Position numbers and translations under genes: made by a program
The notes under the pieces: model-generated
Database searches by the model: none
What the model was told of the DNA's origin: nothing
The model's input: the letters and a program-made list of their open reading frames with translations, nothing else
Source: Microbacterium sp.
Lineage (GTDB): Bacteria; Actinomycetota; Actinomycetes; Actinomycetales; Microbacteriaceae
Direction: 5' to 3'
Assembly (NCBI GenBank): GCA_019510305.1
Contig: JAEKKN010000039.1
Coordinates: 1-64,000, forward strand
Length of the DNA: 64,000 bases
Shown here: one piece after another, positions 1-7,897 of the stretch
Layout: each line of letters begins with the position of its first letter
How positions within the stretch are numbered: position 1 is the stretch's first letter

Positions 1-420
1 CGTCTCGGGCCGGATCGCTGCGCGCAGCGCGTCGGCATCCGACATCTCCACGGTCGTCGTCGCGACTCCCCACGGTGCGAACACCCGGGTGAGGAGACGG
101 TAGGTGCCGCCGTAGGCGTCGTTGCCGATCACGACATGGTCGCCGGGCTTCAGGATGCCGCGCAGCAGCGCGTCTTCGGCCGCGAGCCCCGAGGCGAACG
201 ACAGCGCGTTCTCGGCGCCTTCGAGGGCCGCGAGCTGCGTCTCGAGCGACGACCGCGTCGGGTTGCCCCCGCGGTTGTACTCGAAGCTGTTGCGGAACCC
301 GCCGATGCCGTCCTGCACATGCGTGGAGGCCTGGTGGATCGGCGGAATGATCGAACCCGTCGTGGGGTCTGGCGCCTGCCCGGCGTGGATGGCTCGGGTG
401 GCGAATGCGTGATCGGACAT
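1..420 (-). CDS. metB: Cystathionine gamma-synthase/lyase family enzyme (3'-truncated by window edge)
   Basis: PLP-dependent trans-sulfuration enzyme; family members make or cleave cystathionine in the cytosol. Only the N-terminal 140 residues are present because the gene runs off the left end of the window. It starts at the ATG complementary to 418-420 and reads MSDHAFATRAIHAGQAPDP, then IIPPIHQASTHVQ, YNRGGNPTR (the family's conserved N-terminal Y-x-R-x-x-N-P-T block) and ALEGAENALSFASGLAA (cofactor-phosphate loop region). The PLP lysine lies beyond the window, so synthase and lyase cannot be separated. It is on the same strand as the sugar ABC genes upstream, with a 54-bp gap, and is probably a separate unit. 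The fold family is secure; the exact reaction is inference. Confidence 0.87.
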   Translation of the reverse strand, partial: MSDHAFATRAIHAGQAPDPTTGSIIPPIHQASTHVQDGIGGFRNSFEYNRGGNPTRSSLETQLAALEGAENALSFASGLAAEDALLRGILKPGDHVVIGNDAYGGTYRLLTRVFAPWGVATTTVEMSDADALRAAIRPET

Positions 421-474
421 GTCTTTCAGACTACGTCCGCACCCGCCACCCGAGATCCAGGGTTACGCCGGTGG

Positions 475-1434
475 TCAGCCCTTCGTCGATCCCGCGAGCA
501 GGCCGCGCACGAAATACCGCTGCAGCGAGAAGAACACGATCAGCGGAATGATGATCGACACGAAGGCGCCGGCAGTGAGCAGGTACCAGTCGTTTCCTCG
601 CGTACCGGTGATCTCGGCCAGCAGCTTGGTGATCGGTGCCGCCGCCCCGTCCGCGAAGACGAGGGCGACGAGCAGGTCGTTCCAGACCCAGAGGAACTGG
701 AAGATCGCCACCGATGCGATCGCCGGCATCGTCAGCGGCAGCACGACCCGGAAGAAGATCTGCCCGCGTGATGCGCCGTCGACGCGTGCGGCCTCGATTA
801 TCTCGCCGGGGATCTCCGACATGAAGTTGTGCAGCAGGTAGATCGCCAGGGGCAGCGCGAACATCGAGTGCGCGATCCAGACCTGCGCGTAGCCCTGCGA
901 CGCCCCGAGCGGCGTCGTGATCTGGAGGCCGAACAGGTTGATGCCGCGGGAGAACGAGCTGAGCAGCGGCACCAGGGCCATCTGGATCGGCACGATCTGC
1001 AGCGCGAACACGAAGATGAACAGCGCGTTGCGGCCCTTGAAGTCGATCCACGCGAAGGCGTATGCCGCCATCGAGGCGATCATCAGAGGGATCAGCGTCG
1101 CCGGAATCGTGATGGCGATCGAGTTCACGAACGACTCGATGATCGTCAGCTGCGTCGTGCCCGATTTCAGCACCTCGACGTAGTTCTCGAGCGTCACCTG
1201 CGGGTTGGCGAAGAACTCCCACCAGCCGCTGGAGGAGATCTGGTCCTTCGGACGGAACGACGAGATGAACAGCCCGAGGGTCGGAATCGTCCACAGCACC
1301 GCGATGATGATCGATGCGATCGATGCCCAGGGGCGCGAGAGCCGCTTGCGGGCGCGCCCTGCGGAGGCCTCGAATCCGCCCCCGGTCGTGATCGCCCGTG
1401 TGCTCTGCGAATCGGTGGTCGCTGTGGCCATCAT
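475..1434 (-). CDS. Sugar ABC transporter permease, MalG/AglG type
   Basis: Second membrane subunit of a CUT1-family carbohydrate importer, 319 residues. About six hydrophobic helices follow a cytoplasmic N-terminal tail of about 35 residues. The EAA loop that contacts the ATPase reads IIEAARVDGASRGQIFFRVV followed by LPLTMP. The start ATG at 1434 overlaps the stop of the upstream permease gene in an ATGA junction, which decides the start and implies translational coupling. No ATPase gene is present, so the transporter probably uses a shared MsiK-type ATPase encoded elsewhere, as is common for actinobacterial CUT1 systems. The substrate cannot be read from this subunit. Confidence 0.9.
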   Translation of the reverse strand: MMATATTDSQSTRAITTGGGFEASAGRARKRLSRPWASIASIIIAVLWTIPTLGLFISSFRPKDQISSSGWWEFFANPQVTLENYVEVLKSGTTQLTIIESFVNSIAITIPATLIPLMIASMAAYAFAWIDFKGRNALFIFVFALQIVPIQMALVPLLSSFSRGINLFGLQITTPLGASQGYAQVWIAHSMFALPLAIYLLHNFMSEIPGEIIEAARVDGASRGQIFFRVVLPLTMPAIASVAIFQFLWVWNDLLVALVFADGAAAPITKLLAEITGTRGNDWYLLTAGAFVSIIIPLIVFFSLQRYFVRGLLAGSTKG

Positions 1435-2570
1435 CGGATCTCCCGCTGCTTCTTGATCTGCCGGGCGTTGTAGATGACGATCGGCAGCACCAGGATGAAC
1501 AGGATCACCGACAGCGCCGCGCTGCGCCCCGCCTCGAACTTGGAGAATTGGGTGTACATCTCGTTCGCGAGCACGCTGGTGCCGTAGTTTCCGGCGGTCA
1601 TCGTGCGCACGATGTCGAACACCTTCAGCGAGGCGATCGAGATGGTGGTGAGCACCACTATCAGCGCAGGACGGATCGACGGCACGGTCACCGACCAGAA
1701 CCTCTCCCAGGCGTTCGCTCCGTCGAGCTCGGCCGCTTCGAGGAGCTCCATGGGAACGCCCTTGATGGATGCCGAGAGCACGACCATCGCGAAGCCGGTC
1801 TGCACCCAGATAAGCACGACGATCAGGAACAGGTTGTTCCACGGCTCGTTCAGCAGCCACTGCTGCGGGGTGCCGCCGAACCACACGAGGATCTGGTTGA
1901 GCAGACCGATCTGCTTGAACTCGCCGCCGCGGTACTCGTACATGAAGCGCCAGATGATGCCGGCGCCGACGAACGAGATCGCCATCGGCATGAACACGAG
2001 CACCTTGTAGATCTTCTCGCCGCGGGTCCTGTCGATGAACACCGCGTAGGCGAGGCCGACGAGCGTCGAGACGAGTGGCACGAGGAGCACCCAGATGATC
2101 GAGTTGACCACCGAGGTAATGCCGTCGGACTGCGTGAAGATCCAGATGTAGTTCGTGAATCCGACGAACTCCTTGCCCGTCGAGTTCCAGAACGAGGAGT
2201 ACATCGTCTGGATCGACGGCAGGATCAGGCCGACGAGCAGCAGCAGCATCGCCGGCGCCATGAAGGCGACCAGCTGGATCAGATATCCCGCACCGTCGCG
2301 GGACCTGTAGTCGAGGAAGAAGAACACGGCGCCGACCAGGACGGCCACGCCCATCGCCCAGTAATACGACTGGAAGAACCACATCACCGCGAGCGGGATG
2401 AGAAGGCACATCGCAAGGCGGATGCCGGTGTACAGGGCTCCCTTGCGCGGAGCGACGTCCACGAGGAGCAGGATGATGGCCACGACCACCGCGAAAGCGA
2501 TGACGACGGCCACGGCCTGGAGGATCGGCGGAAGTGTGCCGATCCATTTGAAGAACAGTTGCGCGGTCAC
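1431..2570 (-). CDS. Sugar ABC transporter permease, MalF/AglF type, with N-terminal extension
   Basis: First membrane subunit of the CUT1 importer, 379 residues, longer than the usual 290-310. Residues 1-95 add several hydrophobic segments before the standard six-helix core that begins near LIQLVAFMAPAMLLLL; extended N-termini of this sort occur in the MalF and AglF groups. The EAA loop reads EAAELDGANAWERFWSV. It starts with GTG at 2570, preceded by an AAGGGGA ribosome-binding site about 6 nt upstream. It is separated from the upstream solute-binding gene by about 100 bp containing two hairpins, which may reduce permease expression relative to the binding protein. Confidence 0.9.
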   Translation of the reverse strand: MTAQLFFKWIGTLPPILQAVAVVIAFAVVVAIILLLVDVAPRKGALYTGIRLAMCLLIPLAVMWFFQSYYWAMGVAVLVGAVFFFLDYRSRDGAGYLIQLVAFMAPAMLLLLVGLILPSIQTMYSSFWNSTGKEFVGFTNYIWIFTQSDGITSVVNSIIWVLLVPLVSTLVGLAYAVFIDRTRGEKIYKVLVFMPMAISFVGAGIIWRFMYEYRGGEFKQIGLLNQILVWFGGTPQQWLLNEPWNNLFLIVVLIWVQTGFAMVVLSASIKGVPMELLEAAELDGANAWERFWSVTVPSIRPALIVVLTTISIASLKVFDIVRTMTAGNYGTSVLANEMYTQFSKFEAGRSAALSVILFILVLPIVIYNARQIKKQREIR

Positions 2571-2603
2571 GGATTCCCCTTCATGACGCAGTGCGGAGGA
2601 TCG

Positions 2604-2666
2604 GGTCCGCGCGGCGTTGCGCGGACCGCGGAAGAAAGAGGGCCGCCCCGCGGGGCGGCCCTCTTC
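2604..2666 (-). terminator. Two tandem hairpins between binding-protein and permease genes
   Basis: The strongest is a near-continuous GC-rich palindrome at 2637-2666 (AGAGGGCCGCCCC / GGGGCGGCCCTCT) placed directly after the binding-protein stop. A second stem (GTCCGCGC / GCGCGGAC) lies near 2605-2626, just before the permease ribosome-binding site. Neither has a clear U-tract. In binding-protein-dependent importers such intercistronic structures commonly stabilise the upstream message or attenuate transcription. That role is inference. Confidence 0.6.
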
Positions 2667-2672
2667 ACTCGA

Positions 2673-3992
2673 TCAGCTGGAGGGCCAGCCGGTCTGGATC
2701 TGCGTGAGCACGTCATCCGTCGACGCGCCGTTGACCCAGTCGACCATGCCCTTCCAGAAGGTTCCCGCGCCCACTGCGCCGGGCATCAGGTCGCTGCCGT
2801 CGAACCGGAACGTGGTGTCCGGGTCCTGAAGGATCTTGATGGTCTCCTGCAGGATCGGGTCCTTCGCGTTCTCGGGGTCGAGACCGTTGTTGGCGCTGGT
2901 CACACCGCCCAGGCTGACGCGGCTGTTCGCCCACTCGGGGCTGGACAGGTACGCGAGCACCTTCTGCGTGGCCTCGGACTCGCTGAACGCTCCGACGATC
3001 TCGCCACCACCGGTGACGGTCGTCTCGTCGGCGGTCTTGCCCGGAAGCATGAACGCCCACACGTCGCCGTCCTCGGAGATGTTCGTGCCCTTCGGGTAGA
3101 AGCCCGAGAGGAACGACGCCTGGTGGGTCAGCGCGCACGATCCGTCGGCGACCTTCGGCGCGACATCGCCGAACGCGGTCGAGTTGATCGAGCGCACGTC
3201 GCCGAAGCCGGCGTTGACGTAGCTCGGGTTCAGCAGGATCTGACCGACCGAGTCGAATGCGCCCTTGATCGCGGGGTCGGTGAACGGCACGTCGCCGGCG
3301 ACCCAGTTGTCGTAGACCTCGGTGCCCGAGGTGCGCAGCACGTAGTCCTCGATCCAGTCGGTGCCCGGCCAGCCGGTGGCCGTGCCGGACTCGAAGCCGG
3401 CGCACCACGGTGCGGTCCCGGTCTTCGACTGGATCGTCGCGGTCAGCGCGTTCAGCTCGTCGAGCGTGGTCGGAACCTCGACGCCCCACTCCTTGAACTT
3501 CGCCGGCGAGTACCAGATCCAGCCCTTGACGTTCGCCATCAGCGGCGCGCCGTAGAAGGTCCCGTCGACCGTGCCGTACTTCACCCAGTCCTCGGTCCAG
3601 TACTCCTTCGCGTTCGCCTCGACGTCGGCCGGGGCCGGCTTGAGGTAGTCGCGGCTGGCGAAGTCGGCGAGCAGACCCGGCTGCGGGAAGATCGCGATGT
3701 CGGGCGGGTTGCCGCCCTGTGCGCGGGTGCCGAGCTGCGTCTCGAAGTCCTGGCTGCCCTCGTACTTGATGGTGATGTCGTTCTCCGCGGCCCAGTCCTT
3801 CCAGGACTCCTGGAGGAGCTTCGCCTCGTCGTCGACGATCGTTCCGTAGATGGTGACGGTGCTCGAGTCGCCACCGCCGTCTCCACCGCCTCCGCCGGGT
3901 GCGCCCGGTGCCCCACAACCCGCCAGCGCGACACCCGCGACTGCCAGGAATGCGAGCGGCACCAGCCGCCGTGAACGCTGTGACAGACCCAT
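2673..3992 (-). CDS. Extracellular sugar-binding lipoprotein of a CUT1 ABC importer (AglE-like)
   Basis: Carbohydrate-binding protein (SBP family 1), 439 residues, anchored outside the membrane. The N-terminus MGLSQRSRRLVPLAF leads to lipobox LAGC with the lipidated Cys at position 26, then a flexible Gly/Pro-rich linker (residues 27-40). The mature domain begins TVTIYGTIVDDEAKLLQ and includes PPDIAIFPQPGLLADFA, a typical family-1 binding-protein pattern. The overall style resembles alpha-glucoside-binding AglE proteins, but the sugar is not proven. It is the first gene of the operon; a candidate promoter and LacI-type operator lie 60-110 bp upstream. Confidence 0.88.
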   Translation of the reverse strand: MGLSQRSRRLVPLAFLAVAGVALAGCGAPGAPGGGGGDGGGDSSTVTIYGTIVDDEAKLLQESWKDWAAENDITIKYEGSQDFETQLGTRAQGGNPPDIAIFPQPGLLADFASRDYLKPAPADVEANAKEYWTEDWVKYGTVDGTFYGAPLMANVKGWIWYSPAKFKEWGVEVPTTLDELNALTATIQSKTGTAPWCAGFESGTATGWPGTDWIEDYVLRTSGTEVYDNWVAGDVPFTDPAIKGAFDSVGQILLNPSYVNAGFGDVRSINSTAFGDVAPKVADGSCALTHQASFLSGFYPKGTNISEDGDVWAFMLPGKTADETTVTGGGEIVGAFSESEATQKVLAYLSSPEWANSRVSLGGVTSANNGLDPENAKDPILQETIKILQDPDTTFRFDGSDLMPGAVGAGTFWKGMVDWVNGASTDDVLTQIQTGWPSS

Positions 3993-4052
3993 GTGGTTCC
4001 TCCTCTTCGAGTAACTGTCCCCAAGTCTCGGCGCCCCTCAGCGACGCGATCG

Positions 4053-4099
4053 GGAACCGATTCCAGGCCAACCTACCGGCGGCCCCACCCCCGGCACAA
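4053..4099 (-). promoter_or_regulatory. Candidate promoter and LacI-type operator for the sugar ABC operon
   Basis: On the minus strand a weak -35 (TTGTGC, 4094-4099) and -10 (TAGGTT, 4070-4075) are 18 bp apart. The near-palindrome GGAACCGATTCC (4053-4064) sits across the predicted start of transcription. A repressor bound there would block initiation. A second, perfect version of the same palindrome lies upstream of the divergent lacI-type gene, so the shared operator family is seen directly; the promoter hexamers are weak inference. Confidence 0.5.
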
Positions 4100-4150
4100 T
4101 GCCTCAGGGTCACAAGTTCGCATCCTCTTCCACGATCGGGCGCGTTCTCT

Positions 4151-4188
4151 TGGGAGCGCTCCCTCGGCTTTGGTGTGGAACCGGTTCC
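4151..4188 (+). promoter_or_regulatory. Two palindromic operators upstream of the lacI-family gene
   Basis: TGGGAGCGCTCCCT at 4151-4164 matches 13 of 14 positions of the actinobacterial cellobiose-regulator box TGGGAGCGCTCCCA. GGAACCGGTTCC at 4177-4188 is a perfect palindrome matching the site in front of the transporter operon. The centres are 25 bp apart. All have the central CG and inverted-repeat design of LacI/GalR operators. Which of the two types this LacI protein binds is unknown; autoregulation plus control of the divergent operon is the simplest reading. Confidence 0.6.
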
Positions 4189-4252
4189 CTTCTGCGCCCG
4201 CGCACACTACGATGTCCAACGGCATACGTCGCAGAAGGTCGAGGAGGACCGG

Positions 4253-5260
4253 ATGAGCACGATCGCGGACGTCGCGGCACGCGCAGGCGTGTCGAAGGCG
4301 ACTGCGAGCCGCGCGCTCAGCGGCAACGGATACGTCTCGGACGCGACCCGGAAGAGGGTGACGGATGCCGCGACGGAGCTGCTGTATGTCGCGCACTCCT
4401 CGGCGACCAGCCTCGCCACCGGGCGCACCCAGACCGTCGGCGTGATCATGCCGGCGGTCGACCGCTGGTTCTTCTCCGAACTGCTCGCGGGCATCCAGGA
4501 GGCGCTGTTCGACCTCGACTACGAACTCGCGCTGTACGGCATCCGCGAGGGCACGACGACCAGGGATCGGCTCTTCGACACCGTCCTCCCCCGTCGGCGC
4601 TTCGACGGGATCATCGCGGTCGGCATCCAGCCCAGCGCTCACGAGCTCGAGCGCCTGCAGCGATCGGAGCGCCCGCTCGTGAGCGTGGGTCCGTACAGCG
4701 AGGGGTCGAGCGCCGTCTCGATAGACGACGCGGCCGCGGCCCGCATCGCCACGGAGCACCTCATCGACCTCGGCCACACCGATATCGCGTTCATCGGCGG
4801 GGCGCCGGATGCGGTGTCGCTGAGCTTCGGCGATGCGCGGCGCGCCGACGGTTATCTCGAAGCGCTGCGCGCGGCGGGCCTGGCCGACGCCGCACGGCTG
4901 ATCGACGCCGGCCCGACCATGCCCGGAGGATACGACGCGGCTGTGGAGCTGCTGGGAGACCGACGCCGGCGCCCCACGGCGATCGTGGGGGTGTGCGATG
5001 AGGCGGCGATCGGCGCCACCATCGCCGCACGCCGGCTGGGCATCTCCGTGCCGGCCGAGCTCAGCGTCGTCGGCATCGACGATCACCAGCATGCGGCGAT
5101 GTTCAGCCTCACGACGATCAGGCAGTCGCCCCGCGAACAGGGGCATGAAGCGGTGAGACTTCTGCGGGAGCAGATCGAGAGGCCGGATGCCGGCATCGAG
5201 CGGGTGGTGACGGCATCCGCTCTCGTGGTGCGCAACTCGACATCCGCACCTCGTCCCTGA
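4253..5260 (+). CDS. LacI-family transcriptional regulator
   Basis: Sugar-responsive repressor of 335 residues. The N-terminal LacI helix-turn-helix reads STIADVAARAGVSKATASRA (residues 2-21), with the hinge region around residues 45-60. The periplasmic-binding-protein-like effector domain runs from about residue 62 (TVGVIMPAVDRWFFSELLAG) to the end and includes the family pattern SVVGIDDHQHAAMFSLTTIR. The ATG at 4253 follows a GAGGAGG ribosome-binding site. It is divergent from the sugar ABC operon and separated from it by three palindromic sites, so it most likely represses that operon and itself. The ligand is unknown. Confidence 0.92.
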   Translation: MSTIADVAARAGVSKATASRALSGNGYVSDATRKRVTDAATELLYVAHSSATSLATGRTQTVGVIMPAVDRWFFSELLAGIQEALFDLDYELALYGIREGTTTRDRLFDTVLPRRRFDGIIAVGIQPSAHELERLQRSERPLVSVGPYSEGSSAVSIDDAAAARIATEHLIDLGHTDIAFIGGAPDAVSLSFGDARRADGYLEALRAAGLADAARLIDAGPTMPGGYDAAVELLGDRRRRPTAIVGVCDEAAIGATIAARRLGISVPAELSVVGIDDHQHAAMFSLTTIRQSPREQGHEAVRLLREQIERPDAGIERVVTASALVVRNSTSAPRP

Positions 5261-5276
5261 CCCTGCCGGAACGCAC

Positions 5277-5304
5277 GAAGGCCCCGGGAGAACCCGGGGC
5301 CTTC
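5277..5304. terminator. Bidirectional intrinsic terminator between lacI and rplL
   Basis: Perfect 12-bp arms (GAAGGCCCCGGG / CCCGGGGCCTTC) with an AGAA loop lie between the convergent lacI-family and rplL genes, 16-20 bp from each stop codon. Position and symmetry suit termination of both transcripts. Confidence 0.82.
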
Positions 5305-5323
5305 GCAGAAGCGTCAGACGAGA

Positions 5324-5707
5324 TTACTTGAGGGTAACCGTCGCGCCGGCCTCTTCGAGAGCAGCCTTGGCCTTCTCGGCGGTCTCCTTGTTGGCGCCCT
5401 CCAGGACAGCCTTGGGAGCGCCGTCGACGACACCCTTGGCCTCGCCCAGGCCGAGCGAGGTGAGCTCGCGGACGACCTTGATGACCTGGATCTTCTTCTC
5501 GCCAGCAGCCTCGAGAACGACGTCGAACGAGTCCTTCTCCTCCTCGGCCTCGGCAGCGCCTGCGCCACCAGCGGCACCGGCGACGGCGACGGGGGCAGCA
5601 GCGGTGACCTCGAACTTCTCCTCGAACGCCTTCACGAAGTCGTTGAGCTCGATGAGGGTCAGACCAGCGAACTGCTCGAGCAGCTCTTCGGTGGTGAGCT
5701 TCGCCAT
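5324..5707 (-). CDS. rplL: 50S ribosomal protein L7/L12
   Basis: Stalk protein of the large ribosomal subunit that recruits translation factor GTPases; 127 residues, the normal length. It begins [20 protein letters not shown] and has the Ala/Gly-rich hinge (about residues 37-55). The conserved C-terminal domain includes [31 protein letters not shown] and ends with the family's usual GATVTLK. It lies 49 bp downstream of rplJ in the same operon and is followed by a strong terminator. The ribosome-binding site (AGGAGATAA) sits just before the ATG. Nothing unusual. Confidence 0.98.
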   Translation of the reverse strand: MAKLTTEELLEQFAGLTLIELNDFVKAFEEKFEVTAAAPVAVAGAAGGAGAAEAEEEKDSFDVVLEAAGEKKIQVIKVVRELTSLGLGEAKGVVDGAPKAVLEGANKETAEKAKAALEEAGATVTLK

Positions 5708-5756
5708 GATTTATCTCCTAGATAGATGGTTTTTGTAGAACGAGAACGCTGGTCGC

Positions 5757-6245
5757 TTACGCGGCCTCTGCGGTCTCCAGCTTTTCGCGAAGAGCGTCGA
5801 TGGTGGCGGCAGCCTTGCCCATCGTCGCCTTCATCATGCCCGCAGCCTTCGCCAGCAGAACCTCACGGCTCTCGAGCGCGGCGTACTTGTTGACCTCGTC
5901 GGCAGAGAGGGCGTTGCCCTCGAAGATGCCGGACTTGATCACGAGAAGCGGGTTGGCCTTGGCGAAGTCACGAAGAGCCTTGGCAGTGGCGACGAAGTCA
6001 CCGTGCACGAACGCGACGGCCGACGGACCCTTGAGGTCGTCGTCCAGCGCGGTGATGCCTGCCTTGTTGGCGGCGATCTTGGTCAGCGTGTTCTTCACCA
6101 CGGCGTACTCAGCGTCCTGACGGATGCTGTTGCGCAGCTCCTTGAGCTGGGCAACCGTCAGACCGCGGTACTCGGTCAGCAGAACGGCGGACGAGTTCTC
6201 GAATGACTTCGTGAGCTCGGCAACCGATGCATCCTTCTGCGCCAT
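5757..6245 (-). CDS. rplJ: 50S ribosomal protein L10
   Basis: Base of the ribosomal stalk, binding 23S rRNA and several L7/L12 dimers; 162 residues. It begins [20 protein letters not shown] and contains the conserved [20 protein letters not shown] and [17 protein letters not shown] blocks. The Ala-rich C-terminal helix that carries L7/L12 is present ([19 protein letters not shown]). An in-frame extension upstream is possible, but the ATG at 6245 is chosen because it gives the normal length and follows a GGAGTG-type ribosome-binding site. It is preceded by a structured leader expected to bind the L10-L7/L12 complex for autoregulation. Confidence 0.97.
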   Translation of the reverse strand: MAQKDASVAELTKSFENSSAVLLTEYRGLTVAQLKELRNSIRQDAEYAVVKNTLTKIAANKAGITALDDDLKGPSAVAFVHGDFVATAKALRDFAKANPLLVIKSGIFEGNALSADEVNKYAALESREVLLAKAAGMMKATMGKAAATIDALREKLETAEAA

Positions 6246-6475
6246 GGTCACTCCTTGGTGTGTACGAGGCGCCTCACGGAGGTGAGACGCCGCCTCGACC
6301 ACTCGCTCTGAAAATGAGAAGAGCTCCGGCGCAAGCGCACGGAGCTCTGAAAGTTCGTGACACCTGCGCGGGCCCCTGCATTGCAGAGCTTCGATCACCA
6401 TGTGCTTGCGCACACGACGACGACCAGCGGTCTTCGGTTGCATCCACTGTACCTCACGGCCTCCCCCGTCCCCAA
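6246..6475 (-). promoter_or_regulatory. rplJ leader (L10-leader-like RNA) with candidate promoter
   Basis: The roughly 190 nt upstream of rplJ contain a nested stem near 6266-6296 (GAGGCG...CGCCTC around TCACCTCCGTGA) and a 9-bp stem at 6320-6348 (AGAGCTCCG / CGGAGCTCT). Structured rplJ leaders are the classical target of L10-L7/L12 autoregulation. A weak minus-strand promoter can be proposed: TTGGGG (6470-6475), 18 bp, TACAGT (6446-6451). From 6476 to 6637 I see only GC-rich, Pro/Arg-type low-complexity sequence and no gene. Confidence 0.55.
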
Positions 6476-6637
6476 ATCCGGGCTGCCGCCCGCCCGCCCT
6501 CCCGCCCGCCCCGTCCGTCCGCCCGTCGAGTTCACGTGCGCTCGCCGACCGCACGGTTTGTTGACGCGAAGAAGCCGTGCAGTCGGCGGCAAGGCGTGCG
6601 CTCGGGGACGGACAGCGCTCACGACCCCGGCCGGCGC

Positions 6638-7615
6638 TCAGGGTGCCGCGATACCGAAGGACGCCAGCCTCGATCCGAGCGCTCGCGCGGTCTGGATGTG
6701 CGGCGCCTCCCAGCGTGCGAAGCGCCACTGGGTCGTGCCGCGTATCCAGTCTTCTCGCCGCTTCTCCTCGAGGAGCACCTGCTCCAGCGGCTTCCCGGAG
6801 CGCAGAGCTTCATCACGGTACTTCCCCTGGCCGTCGAACTCGCCGAACACCCTGATGCCCTTCAACCCGAAGTCGACGAAGTGCCGCGAGCCGCCAGGTC
6901 CGTCGACGGGCACCTGCAGCTCCGGCGACTCGAACCCGAGCCGCAACAGCTGAATCCTGCTGACGCTCTCGCCCGGCAGCTGCGCGCGGCCATCCGCGAA
7001 GTCGCTGACCCAGCGAGCCTGCCGGATGCCTCGAGCACCTGGTGCGGCATCGAGACGCTCCTGCATTCCTCCACGCCATGAGGTGACGGCATCCAGAGCC
7101 CACTCCCATCCGCGCGCGGCCATCTGCCTTTCCGCGGCGTCCGCCACCGCCACGGCTGCCTCCACCGGAACCACGCGGATCAGATCGAACACGGTGCGAG
7201 CGAGACTCGTGCATCGGATGCCGTCGATCACGTTCACATCATCCGGGCCCAGCGCCGCCACATGCCGGTGCACATCGGGCGAACTCGAGATGCGATGTGG
7301 GGCGTCGGTCGTCATGTGGACCCGGGTCAGCCGCATCCCCCAGAGCGGGAGACGCCACAGCACCGCTGCCGATGAGTGCGACATGACCCCAGGACCGCGG
7401 GAGTCGCGCGCCACCGCGATGACGTGCGCGCGGTGCTTCTCCTCTTCCCACAGCGCCTTGCGCTCGTCTGCCGCGATGAACCACCCTCGACGGATCTGAT
7501 GAAGCGCACCTCCCCGGATGGCATTCGCGATCCTGCGATCCGTCCAGCCGTTCAGGAGGAGGTCCGCCCGTGATCGCACGAGATGTTCGAGTGTCGGAGC
7601 CGTCGTTCCGTTCAT
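6638..7615 (-). CDS. AbiEi-antitoxin-like N-terminus with DUF559-like nuclease-fold C-terminus
   Basis: Protein of about 325 residues with the two-part layout of a common actinobacterial family. The N-terminal part resembles the AbiEi-type antitoxin winged helix ([20 protein letters not shown], then a [17 protein letters not shown] segment). The C-terminal part resembles a DUF559/Vsr-like restriction-endonuclease fold: [20 protein letters not shown] and later [11 protein letters not shown]. The motif GE-x-DG-x-x-KY...EKRRED is shared with the paralogue at 62008-63048. The start is uncertain: ATG 7615 is chosen, but ATG 7624 and GTG 7657 are in frame. No cognate AbiEii-type toxin gene is adjacent. 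Function is unproven; it is an isolated gene between rplJ and a YqaJ-like gene. Confidence 0.75.
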   Translation of the reverse strand: MNGTTAPTLEHLVRSRADLLLNGWTDRRIANAIRGGALHQIRRGWFIAADERKALWEEEKHRAHVIAVARDSRGPGVMSHSSAAVLWRLPLWGMRLTRVHMTTDAPHRISSSPDVHRHVAALGPDDVNVIDGIRCTSLARTVFDLIRVVPVEAAVAVADAAERQMAARGWEWALDAVTSWRGGMQERLDAAPGARGIRQARWVSDFADGRAQLPGESVSRIQLLRLGFESPELQVPVDGPGGSRHFVDFGLKGIRVFGEFDGQGKYRDEALRSGKPLEQVLLEEKRREDWIRGTTQWRFARWEAPHIQTARALGSRLASFGIAAP

Positions 7616-7897
7616 GCGCCTCATGTTGCGTTCGTCCACGCCCGCACCGTTCGTCACCAGGGCAGAATCACCGAAAGATGTGGAAGATCCGCTGCTCCCC
7701 TCGTTTGTGCAGGAGGAGTCCAGGGGTCGGCGCGCTCACCGAGTGCACTGCTTGTCGCCGAACGCACGGGAACCTGGCGTCAGGATTCCGTGCGTTGGGC
7801 GAGTGGACGTGATCTCGACGCGTTCCGCGCGGCTGCGGATGCCGCACAGCGGCGTGTACGGGACGGGAGGGTCGGATGCCGGGGTTAGGGTCGAAGG

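Noticed and set aside
421..474. SAM or other riboswitch for the trans-sulfuration gene
   Set aside because: Only 54 bp separate it from the permease gene, with no aptamer-like structure.
7583..7888. Plus-strand ORF of 101 residues ending SVRWASGRDLDAFRAAADAA...
   Set aside because: The end has coding-like codon use, but the first half overlaps the start region of the opposite gene, no ribosome-binding site or family is visible, and no homologue could be checked. It may be a gene remnant.
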